Under the pieces are notes generated by a model. That model ran no database searches. It saw only the letters and a list, made by a program, of their open reading frames with translations, and was not told the origin of the DNA. DNA of 64,000 nucleotides, taken from assembly GCA_963971405.1 (NCBI GenBank), contig OZ020489.1, forward strand, positions 45,772,510 to 45,836,509. Reading direction: 5' to 3'. Of the stretch, positions 11,101 through 23,300 are shown in pieces. Position 1 is the first letter of the stretch. Every line of letters begins with the position of its first letter. The position numbers and the translations under genes are program-made. This stretch comes from Psococerastis gibbosa. Taxonomy: Eukaryota; Arthropoda; Insecta; Psocodea; Psocidae.

Positions 11101-11193
11101 TTTTTTTGATTTTAAACTAGATAGAATTGAACCGTCCTTTATTATGTTGGATCAGAATCGCCTTGTTGTTTCAGAATCGCCTTGTTGTTTCAG

Positions 11194-11356
11194 AATTTAA
11201 GATAGATACGGGCAGTAAAAATTTTGAAGATAGCGCGCAAACGGGGGTACTATGCACTACGAGCGGCTGTGGGACGACACTGGCTGGGCGCGTTCGTCCT
11301 CGGGGCGGTGGCCGCGTCCGTTATTCTGTTTTGTACGCTTAAAATGGAGCAGCATG
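11194..11356 (+). CDS. LARGE1: LARGE exon: signal anchor (start codon unresolved)
   Basis: The frame fixed by the next exon reads [19 protein letters not shown] then [17 protein letters not shown] and LKMEQHG, a basic head plus one membrane segment as in type II Golgi enzymes. The donor is G/GTAAGC after 11356. In this frame TAG occurs at 11203-11205 and no ATG precedes the membrane segment; the first possible non-ATG start is TTG at 11224. Either an upstream exon supplies the start through another acceptor, or TTG replaces ATG. The acceptor TTGTTGTTTCAG lies in a short tandem duplication (about 11154-11193). Confidence 0.7.
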
Positions 11357-14300
11357 GTAAGCTAATGTCAAATGCCATTTTTAAACCGAAAAATGAGCTT
11401 TATATTGTAGTTGTATCAAAGTTATTGCGATGATTTGAACGGACTGAGGAGACAATACCTCACTAAGTACGGCCATATCAAGTTGAATCCTCCAAAACAG
11501 AGCCTGTTCCCAACTGTGGCAAACTTGGTTGTGTGCACAGCGTTGGCAGGGGAACATGGTGGGACTGTACCAGTCAGTCCAAGTGTGCGTGTCGAGTCCC
11601 GTTCACCTCCGAATTAATCGTGTGACTTTACTATGTTGCCCTAGTGTTTCGGAATCCACTATAATCAGGAGGTCCACCCTGTCAGTCAACTCCTTCTCCC
11701 CGAGGTGAAGGAGTCTGCCCTTAGGGTTCCTCAAGTTAATAAACAGACTCACTCCCCCGCCAGGCTGACAGGGTTGCTTAATGCAGAAATGCTTAATGCA
11801 GAAATGCTGAAAGCAGGCAGGTGGCGGAAAACAAACACGAACGTAAACAGTTGTAAAATGTGAGTGAATCTGCTTTGTCTTGGTTGATCCCCTATTAGAA
11901 AAAGTCTCCTATCGTGAGGGAGCAAGTATCAACAACTTGACCCGCATCGGTATATAAGTAAATGATTGAATTAAATTGTAACCTCAATACCAAGAAATTT
12001 TCTCCTGTCCATTCATATCAATTGATTTGTTCTTTTTATATATATAAAAACGTTCCGTGTGACTACTGCGTTGTCGAATTATCGTTTTGTGTTGCAGTGT
12101 CTGGCGATAACATGATGGGGTTCACTGGACGAGAAGCAAGGCTGGCCGGTCGAGTGAGAGAGATGGAGGAGCAGAACTATCTGCTGAGACACCAGCTCAG
12201 TCTCAGCCAGGGTCAGCTCATGCAGGTCATGCGGCAGGCCGTCGCCAACCACACCACTGACCCCCCGCCCGTCCTCAAATGTGCCAAGGTACTGCTCACA
12301 TCCAGTCTTGTCCGGTTCCAGTGTAGTATAGTAATATAGGAGAGTTTAATTGTTGATGTATTGGTATGAAGTGTACGCCAATGGCCACAGTCCACCAGTC
12401 TTCGTGTTGGAGCCTCGTGAGCTAAGCCGCCGTCCTGGGGTTTCCTAGCCAGACAGACTGCTTCCCTTGTGCTGATATCCCCAGTGACTGCCGGTGGGCT
12501 CAGCTCCAAGTAGGGCATACCAACCACAGGCGGAGTGCTACCATCGTCGTCCACTTCTTGCCAATATATGAAAAATTAAACATTTATATTATTATACTAC
12601 AACAATTTGCTAATCTCTTATAGTGTTGTTGTATACTTGTGCTCAGTCAATTCTGGTTCAACCCTTTTGCACGTTGATGTTTTCATTACTAACTAAACTG
12701 TAAATGTCATGCGCCAAAGCAGGCTGATTTATTTTGCAATGTGACCCGATGTTGTGTGTGCAGGAGGTGGAGGTGGGCAAATGCGAGGTGATCCACGTGG
12801 CAATCGTGTGCGCGGGCTACAATGCGTCACGCTCTGTCGTCACGCTTGTCAAGTCTATTCTGTTCTACCGCCGGAACCCGCTGCAGCTGCACTTCATCAC
12901 AGATTCTGTTGCCCACGTCATCCTCGAAACATTCTTCAACACATGGAGAGTGCCACAAGGTATTTAATAACAGGTTGTGCTACTCCTACTAGGAAATACT
13001 TCGTTTACTTGTGATTGACGTCAAATTTCTGTTCTTTTTTTGCCTTTTTTAATGATAGGAATAATTAAAGAATGTTTACAGCTCAGTATATTTAGAGCTC
13101 TAGAAAACCGAAATTGTGAACAACGGCAATGGATCAAGAATAGCCAAAAAGTTCAAACCAATAGGCTTTTAATAAATATACGGTGGGTTTATCTTAAAAT
13201 GAGGTTGGATGAAGTTTCACTTACTGGTTTCCAACCCCCAAACATATTTGTGGTTGTGACGTTGAGGAGAGTTGTTTCATTGCAGTGGAAGTACGTTTCT
13301 ACCCGGCGGACAAGGTGGTGCCGGACGTGTCGTGGATCCCCAACAAGCACTACTCGGGGGTGTACGGGTTGCTCAAGCTCACGCTGCCCAAAGTCCTACC
13401 TCGCAACCTGACCCGCGTTATCGTCCTCGACACGGACGTCGTCTTCGCGACGGACATTGCCGAACTGTGGCGGCTGCTGGCCCACATGCAAGACAAGCAG
13501 GCGTTCGGACTGGTTGAAAACCAGAGCGACTGGTACCTCGGCAAACTCTGGAAGAACCACCGGCCGTGGCCTGCGCTCGGCAGGGGGTGAGTCATCCGCC
13601 AGAATTTTGAGTCTTCCGCAGTAGTTGAATTGTTGAGATAAGTTTACTTCTGTTGGGTGACCCCGCGCATTGTTCCCCGGCTTGGCTCAAGGAGAGTATG
13701 TAAATGTTTTCTTCCCTAGGCCTAGGGACCTCCGCTACAAAAATTGAACACTTTAAAATCCGTGTTAAGATCGAATACCCCTACTACGTGTTATTTGGTA
13801 CAAAGTCGAATTTCACTGGAAATGTTTATCGTAGAGGTGCTCCTCTACATTTCGATACATGCCGTGGGGTCTTCACTGTCACTAATTGGCCACCGTTCGT
13901 CAACTCCTTCCTCGGCTTTAGAGCCGTGCTGCAACATGCTAGGACCAACGATAATTAAGCAGAATAGATTGTGCTTAACCATAAGTGAAGTATTGCTGAT
14001 AGCGGGCAATCGTAGGTGGCATCGTCAAATCATCGTGAAGGAAAAGTGCCAGGTTGTAGGTTTATAAACATTAAAAAGGAAAATGGAAACAAATCATGTT
14101 TTCAAAAACCATGGCAGACAACAGAATTGCAGGTGCAGTAAGCTCTGCGCTCCTGACCTTGGGGTGGAATCTTAATTGCTTGATTTTGACTGTATTTGGC
14201 TAAGCTAAACAGGCTAAATGCTACTTCTTTGCCTGAGCTTTGTTAGGCATCTTGCCCGCCAGGCAGCGACCAAGAAAGCCAAGCTATCCCTATTCACTAC

Positions 14301-17300
14301 TAGATAATAAACTATTATTCAAGTTAAAACTTTCCGATGGGCCGCCATATTCAGTTGTAAAATGTCGAGAATTATTTCTTCTAATGGCTATTCTTTTTCC
14401 AGCTCTACAATGAATATTTACTGTGAAATTCGAGTTTGCACGAAAAACGAGTGGCGTTGGTGACCCGGGAGTGGGGGGACTCCGTTTGCGCCTTAAGAGC
14501 AATTAAACTTGTTGGTCACCCACCGGCCACCACTACGCTTTTATTTTCTTAGTCGAAGTTCACAGGAAATATTGATCATAGACTGTGTACACTGAATCAC
14601 TGAAACAACCAATGGCGGATCCACGGGGGGGGGGGGGGGGGGTCATGAATCATGACCCCCCTTAAATTAGTAAATTCATAAGATAATAAAAAAATTTTTT
14701 TTAATAAATCTCCAGTTTTCATATAAAAAATTACCTTTTAAGCTTACGCCTTACATACAACTTGTGACCCCCCCCCTTTTTCTGCTGGATCCGCCCTTGG
14801 AAACAACAGACTAATTAAATGAAATCTCTGCCATAAACCTGAGCCCCTCCTATGTATACTCGTATTGTTCTGTTGTCGGCATGTATCTTATCACGTAGAG
14901 AACTATTAGAGCACAGCTATCTACATTTTGCATGCCCCTCTTTCAGAAGGGAACTTCGACAAATTGTAGGGCCTACAGCTGCCCTGAGTAGTGTATACAT
15001 GTATACTGTGTGTACAGGTTCAACACGGGAGTGATGCTGCTGCAGATGAAAAGACTGCGCAGACTCAGGTGGGCGCACCTCTGGCGGTACATCATCGAAA
15101 AGGACCTGGTGACCATGTACTCGACCAGCCTGGCCGATCAGGACGTCCTCAACGCCATCATACGCCAGTACCCGCAACTGGTCTACAAGCTGCCATGCCA
15201 GTGGAACGTCCAGCTCAGCGACAACACCCGCAGCGAGCTCTGCTACACCGAAGTTACCGATCTCAAGGTAACAAACAGTCAAAGCAATAGAAAATATGTG
15301 TAATAAAGGAAGTGTAGTAATTCTTTTTTCTGTTGGATTCAGGAATTGACTCTCATGAGCTGCCTACTCCGCTATAGGGCAAAATAAACTAATTTAACCT
15401 TACTACTTTTCTTTACCTCCAGATAATTCATTGGAACTCTCCGAAGAAGTTGAAGGTGAAGAACAAGCACGTGGAGTTCTTCCGGAACCAATACCTGACG
15501 TTCCTTGAGTACAGTGGCAACCTGCTGAAGAGGGAGCTGTTCGGCTGCCCCGACAGCGCGCCACCCCTCACCAGCAGCGACCGCGCCATACAGAACCTCA
15601 GTGAGGAGGACCCTTGCTACCAGTTCCGCCGCGCCGGTCTGGCCAGTCTGCGCACGCACCTCTACTTCTTGGACTACGAATACGAGGTGAGTGCAGCAGT
15701 ACGGAGTCTTCTAGCTGGAAAACTCGACTATCAACAGGCTGATCGAGCTTCTAGCCTTGACAAATTTGGTTCTGGGTTCTCTTAATCCTAATTGGTACCT
15801 TACCTACACCTAGCGAAGAACATCGAGGCTGTCGGACGTGTCCCTCACTACTGTATCACACATCCATGCCTGGACATGTCGTATTAGAGCGCCGTATTGT
15901 TGCAGAGTGGCGGAGACGACGACGTGACGCTGGTGGCACAACTCTCGATGGACCGGCTGCAGATGGTGGAAAGCGTGGTCAGGCACTGGAACGGCCCCAT
16001 TAGTCTCACCCTGTACATGTCGGACGCGGAGGCCCAGCAGTTCCTCAGCTACGCGCTGTCTTCGGACGTCCTGAGGAGCAGGAAAAATGTCGGTTACCAT
16101 GTGGTCTACAAGGAGGGGGTAACTTTATTCGTTATTACAATATTCTAGTACGCTTTTTGAATTATCGTACAAGTTTCTTTCACTCTTGCTCACTCTAATC
16201 TATTCTTTAGTAATCTTTGGTATAGACTGCAGCCCGAGTCATAAGACATGGGTTGTTGCAAACAATGCCTAAAAAATGCGAGAAATGGAGGCAGTAAAAG
16301 TAGAACGATTATTTGATCGCTCAATAAATTGATTCCCCTGCTTTTGGTATACATAATGTAATTGATAATGACGATGGAGTGGTGATCTCTGATCCTAGGC
16401 TGGTGGCAAATGAGTTGAACTCGCTGTTTACGAATCTACCAATTAAAAGAGCAGTTGGTTAAACCACCGTTAAACCAACACACTATGTCAGGGTGGGACT
16501 CAAAGTATACACAGCAGTCTATTTTTTTATCGCCTGTAACCCACGATGAAGTAATGGCAGTTATTACTGGTCTAAAAAATAAAAACTCCGCTGGTCCTGA
16601 TGGACTATCTTCCTGCTGCTTAAAAAATGTTGGGGCTCATACCTATCTTACACATATCGTAAATCTTAGTGTTTCACAGGGAATATTTCCTTATAAAATG
16701 AAAGAAGCAATTGTTATACCATTGCATAAGAAAGGTGATCGCCGCTCTGCAAAGTCATATCGTCCTATAAGTTTATACTGACTGTTACAAGTAAAGTCAT
16801 AGAAAAACTTATGGCAACTCGCTTAAACAACTTCTTAACCAAGCATAATTGGATAAGTTCAAATCAATTCGGGTTTAGGGCAGGAAAGGGTACAGATTTA
16901 GCGTTGATAGAATTTACACGACCCATATACGATTCTCTAAATAAGGGCCGCAAAACGGCCAGCTTCTTCTTAGATATAAGCCGCGCCTTTGATTCTGTTG
17001 AACACAATTTGCTTCTAGTCATTTTATGGAATGCAGAGGTAACAGGAATAGCGTGGCAGTGGTTCGAGAGTTATCTGATCGGGAGGACTCAGAAAGTGCG
17101 AGTGCAATTTCAAAAAAATGAAACAGTTTGTTGTGTAGATAGTGACGCGTTGGAACAGTTATGTTCTGTACCACAATGCTCATTCTTAGGCCCACTATTA
17201 TTTATTTTGTATTCTAATCAACTATGTAGCTTGCGGCTACAAGGCAAGTTAACAAGCTTCGCTGATGACACGGCACTCTGTTACTCTGCAAGGGACTGGA

Positions 17301-20300
17301 ATGAGATACAAAAATATATGACTGAGGATTTACAACGACTTAACACTTGGTTCCAAATCCATGGCCTTACAATAAGTGTTAGTGAAACCTGCTTCCTACC
17401 ATACCATTTAAGAGCAGGAAGTATAGAGGAGCCCCTTGAAGTGAGGTGCCATGTGCATAGTTGCAATTTACAATATTCAAATTGCCAGTGTCCAACTATC
17501 ACTAAAGCACTGACGACAAAATACCTTGGCGTCCACTTTGACAGTGATATGAAATGGAGCAGCCACATAAAATCAATAAACGGAAAATGTCGAATTTTTT
17601 TAAGACAACTTTTTTATCTCCGCACGGTCTGCCCAAAAAATATTCTAATACAACTATACCACTCACTTTGTGAATCTAGGTTAGCGTACGGTATCCAAGT
17701 GTGGGGTGGGACTTTCGTCACAAATTTGAATTCACTTGTAGTTACCCAAAAATACCTTATTAGAACAATAGTCAAAAAACCTAGAACTTGGCCATCATTC
17801 CCTCTCTTTATGACTCTCGGTTTATTCCCGCTGCGGCATTTGTTCTTATACAAGACACTGCGAATTTTTTATGCCACCAGCGGCGACATGGTACAGAGAC
17901 CCAGACCAGTGAATACTAGAAGAATTGAACACCTTGTAGTACCTAGAGCATACATAACAACTTTTACAAATTCCTACCAATATATAGCGCCAAAATTATT
18001 TAACGTACTAGATATTTACCCTGGGTCTCTGTCAATAAATAAATTTTCCAAATTCATCCGGGAATGGCTGATGAGACGGGAAGAGGTGGAATCCTTATTT
18101 GAAATAGTGGACTAGACTTTATATGAGATAGGTTTAGTATAATAAGATAAGTTTAGCTTAATTGTGCAATGAAATGTTTAATTTAATTTAATTTAATTTT
18201 TTATTTTAGTTTTAGGGCAGGGAAAATTGTTATAGGTCTAATAGGCTTCACTACTAGACCTTGTGTATTAACTGTTTTTTATTTCAATACACGTTTCATT
18301 CATTAATTTTTTACAGAGTTTCTACCCTGTGAACTTGCTGCGTAACGTGGCGCTGAAGCAGGTCAACTCGCCGTTCGTGTTTGTGACGGACATCGACTTC
18401 CTGCCCATGGTAAGACTCGTTATGACCCCGTTATATGAACTCAGTGACGAATTGATGTTGTTGTTTCCATTACATTTAAAGCCAGAATGGTGAATTTTTA
18501 TCTCTGAACACTCCTAATGGTAAAACACAACAGGTGGGGCTGTACGAGCGGCTACGTATGCACGTTCGCACGCAGCGCCTCAACGAGACGGACGCGGTGC
18601 TGGTAGTGCCAGCGTTCGAAACACAGCGATACCGAATCACTTTCCCCGCCGGCAAGCCCGAGCTGTTGACGGCGCTCGACGCTGGCAGCCTGTTCACGTT
18701 CAGGTACCACGTGTGGCAGCGGGGCCACGATGCCACCAACTACACCAGGTGGAGGTCCGCAACCAAGCCTTACCAGGTAAGCTGTTGTGCTGACAATTGC
18801 CCTAAATGGTATAATAATGATTCTCTCTGAGCAGCTAGGTCTAAAGGTAATGCACGTGTGTATAGTCCACGCAAAATGAGAAAAGTATGGATGTGGAATG
18901 TTTTGGTACTGTGCGACACTGTAACAATTTCGATTGCACCATTTTGTTATGCCTTGCATGCAATGCATTTCCCCTATACCGATGTAATGAAAACACTTAG
19001 GACTGTATTGTTCGAATGTTGTATGCAAAACTACAAAGCTTCTGTATTCCATATTAGATGTTAAAAGGGCATCAATGCGGATACGTCGGAAACTCGATCG
19101 TGGGGTGTCATAAAGTAAAAAACATGTTCACCATAGTTTTGGTATACAGTATGTGGCCGTTAATTTTTGGAGCTCATCCTCAGTGGCTGATACTGTTGGC
19201 GTCTCAGAACAGCCTCGGAATTAGGGACACGGTCTCTCCAAGATATGCGCAGCATTCATCTGCATTTCCACATTACAATAAAAATATTTACATAGGCTAA
19301 CTAACACTTGTTTTGTACCTATTTTTCGACATTCCTGTTGGACTCATTTTGTTTTTCGTTGGAACAATAGGGATTTGATAAGGAGAGACTAGTGGAGCGC
19401 ACATCAGAATTAATTGAGCCGCAAATATGCCTACTTCTGGAGTAGGCTACCTACAAGTATATGATAATATTGCATCCCTGTGCTAGTGAAGGCTGGGTGA
19501 GTAACGTGCTTCTTCTATATCAACGAAAACGATGAAGGACTGCAATACAGATTGTGAAGAAGGGTAGGTTGAGACACAATTGGCAGTGGCGTAAATAACA
19601 CCCCCGCGGCGCGTGGGGGGCAGCAAAAGTTATTTACGCTACTGAATTGCTTCAGCTGATCCAAGAGCTGTTGTCGTTATGGATAACGCCCGTAGCCCCT
19701 TAGCATAGTAGAATGTTGCAGAAGGCACCTTCAATGCGAAGGCGTTAATGGCAACCAACGGCCTGGATATACCACAGCCCAAGCCTACGAACCCCGTTCT
19801 TATTGGTAAAGACTAATTTTTTAACATACCCTAATTATGGCCAGCCTAGTCCCTATGCTGCGGCCGCATGCAATCCACAAAAAAAAAACTACAGCCCTGG
19901 AAGTATAGTTCTATGCTTTTGAGTGGTGAAAGTGCCTTTTAAGGTCGGATTTGTAGAAAACATAGAAATAGGAATAACCATACTCCTAAGGTGGCTATTC
20001 CACTTGTCAGTTTTTCTTCAATTTTGAAAATGTCACTGACGGAAATATCATTAATGTTGTACATATATTTTTACACCTCATTCCACTTGTCTTGAATAAT
20101 TGACAATTTGTGTTTTCAAGTGGAATAGCCACCTAACCGTATTTTTAAAGTGTTAACTTCGGTAATATAGTAACCCAAAAAAAGGACACAGACTGATTTA
20201 TTACATCTATAAATTCAGGGGATTCATCAGAAGAAGTTGATGAGGAGCATTGGATGTAACATGCAGCTTGCAAATGAAAATATGTTTGAATTTAATATAA

Positions 20301-23300
20301 TGGATACGGTACCTACTCTACTTTTTTAACATTTAATTCAGAAGCTTAGAAGTTTTGACCCAAACAGTATCAGCCACTGAGGATGTCAGGCCGATTGAGG
20401 TCCAAAAACTGTGGCCATTTGGTCTTAGTCACGGCCATTTACTGTGTACCAAAACTAAGATGAACTTATCAATTACTTTATGACACCCTACGATCGAGTT
20501 TGCGACATATCCGCGTTGATGCCCTTTTCACATTTAACTTGGAATACAGAAGCTTAGAAGTTATGCATACAACATTCGAACAAAACAGTCCTAAGTGTTT
20601 TCATTATATCTGCATAGGGAAAATGTATTGGCAGCAAGGTAACACAGAATGGTGCAAGCAATATTTTTACAGTGTTGTACAAAATCAAAACATTCCAAAT
20701 CCTTACTTTTCTCATTTTGCGTGGACTATACCAGTGTACCTATGGCCTACTGTCATCAATGTACGTCTTTATTAGCCAATCAGAGCGCTAGTTGCATGTC
20801 TTTTAGACTACTGATGGGTAGGCTCCCTGAAGTGATAAAAGACTTGTAACGGCGACTTAGAGGACAATTCGCGGACAAGCAGCTAACAATTCTCAGTTAC
20901 CAGACCAGACAGCCAGAGAGCAAATACAAGATGAGATTAGGGTAAGTGTTTATAATAATTAGGCCTATATTGTATATTTTATTATTTTATCATTTAAGTT
21001 CTATTTTATATACAGCCTCCTACATGGTGAAATAAAATCATAACAAAGCTCCAGCTATCAGTAGCAAGCAGTTACTGTAGATTACCTTGGATTCTAATTA
21101 AGGGTGACCTATCTGGGCTCACCTTTGCATGCAACAAATCCTATGGTACGTTTACATATGCATATGTTGATGTTGTTTATGGATAAGCAACGTGGTTTAG
21201 CGGGAAACAAACTGTAAATAGAACTCTTGGTACACTACTGTGAAACCTGCCCACTTGTGGACTTGACCATTGGTTTAATTTGTTTATAGGTAGCGTGGGA
21301 ACCAGATTACGAGCCGTACATTGTTGGGCGTCGCAACATTCCTCTCTACGACGAGAGGTTTGTCGGGTTTGGGTGGAACAAGGTGTCGCACATCATGGAG
21401 CTGGTAGCACGCGACTTTGAATTCTGGGTGTGTAATATTTTTATTGTATGATCATTCTTTAATGTACTAAGTAGGCAAGTAAATAGTATATTACAGTTTT
21501 TATTGTGCAGTTTACAAAGTCTACCCCAGTACTAAGTACTCAAAGAGACTTGTATCACTGGGGTAATTATTACTATTATTTCCTTGTTATACGTTAGTAT
21601 AAGGAAAGTTTTCTGTTGGTCGACATTTTCGAATCCGAATTTTATTACTCTACTGAACACCTAAAACGTACCTTAAGTAAGACAGCATCAATAGAAATAT
21701 TCCGCAGAAAATAAAATTTTTAGTAATTTTTTTTGAAAATTTAGTCTTTTTTTTGTTTTTTTATTTTTTGCCCTCAGAATCAAATTATGAAGGGTAAGCG
21801 ATCTATAGCGATTTGTTTACATTAATAACGACTACTATAATATGTGAATTTAAAGAAAATTGTTGAAGCCTTTTTTGAGGGAAAAGTTTTTTTAGCCGTT
21901 TTTGGGGGCAAACCCTCTTATTGAGTTAGCCCAAGATAAAAATAAATGGTCCCGATGTACGATTTTTGTCAACCTACATGCCAAATTGCATCACCGAGTT
22001 TTTTGCCCACAAATCAACGAACTGACAGACAGCCATTAAATTATGACTTAAGGCACTTAGGGGCTTCTCATAAAAATCCGCTGAAATCTCGAAATCGATC
22101 ACAAAGCTTACTACGAGCTACTAATTATGAAAGCATAAAGGCTCAATTTTCTGAAAAATTACAAAAATATAAATTATCTGCGGAACCTTTCCATCGATGC
22201 TTTCTAACTTGCGTTACATTCTAGGTGTTTATAGTAGGGGAGCCCGTGATGCTAAATGGGGATTTACTCGAGCGTCATAGAGACCTACTGGGTTGCAAAG
22301 CTTAGATGATAAAAAGAAAAAAATGTTATATAATGTACACCTCTTCAGCGGTGGAGTAAGCGGCTATAGGTTTTCAAAAATGTAAAAAAAAACTGTTGCG
22401 TGGACATACTCGAGCGCGTCAGATATTGATATATAAGGTTCATCTATATATTCTAGACGTGCTGTATAATAATCTGAGGGATCTGCCTAATCTGACAATT
22501 AAAAGAAAAGAAATTTTTCTTCGATTTTTTAAAATCATTTAACTTAATTATTTGAAAAGCTCAGGAATTATTAATTATAATATTATATTATATTCATATC
22601 AATAATATTAAATAGTAAATATTTATAAACTTTAATTCTCATAACTTTTATTAAAAATAACCAAATTAGCCAAAACGTTGGAAATACGCTGTTAATAATA
22701 TCATGGCGTCATGGCAAATATTAAGTACTAAATATTTATTCTATGGTGGGGACGCAGTGAGAAATATAGGCATCACGCAGCTGCACATCTTTAAAGTCCT
22801 CCAGATTGTTTAGGTCACACTCAAATGGTCAGATTAGTGAAATATACACCACTTAGCATGTAATGAACTTACCATACCTTAATCTGACGCGCTCGAGTAA
22901 CTTCCGAAATCCCTGCTTGGGCTCCCCTACTATTAGTAGAGAAACAGAACCGAAGAGGTTGCCAAAGTTTTGGTCTTGAAGAAAAAATAATTATTGTTTG
23001 AACAAATTATGGATAATCGTAATACATTGCATACCGGTTGTGTACTAAAGATGGACAAGTCACGTTATTCGGTCCACACCATACTGATTTGGGCTCCGAA
23101 AGCCTTCAGTGAATCCCAGACAAGATAGCTCCCGACAGTGTTTTTCCCTAATGCAATTCAAACATTAATTTTATTGCAGGTGCTGCCCGATACCTTCATC
23201 GTACACATGCCGCACGCGCCGAGCTTTGACATCGCCAAGTTCCGCAGTTCCGCCCTCTACCGCAAGTAATTAAATAAATACATATATTTCTTTTTTTATT

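Larger units (their letters stand above)
18846..20735. repeat. Large inverted repeat in LARGE intron 9
   Basis: 18846-19206 and 20345-20735 are inverted copies (shared blocks include TATAGTCCACGCAAAATGAG, GAAAACACTTAGGACTGT, TTCGAATGTTGTATGCA and CATCCTCAGTGGCTGATACT). The arms are roughly 80-85% alike by eye and the spacer is about 1.1 kb. The spacer holds a 61-bp hAT-like and a 144-bp Harbinger-like element. Most likely a DNA element with long inverted ends; no transposase was recognised. Confidence 0.8.

Noticed and set aside
16811..18115. 434-codon open frame as a host gene
   Set aside because: It carries LINE reverse transcriptase motifs ([14 protein letters not shown]) and lies wholly inside a LARGE intron; it is a retrotransposon remnant.
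18552..19052. 166-codon - strand open frame
   Set aside because: It is antisense to a LARGE exon and runs into the arm of an inverted repeat; the inverted copy at 20.5 kb does not keep it open to the same extent.
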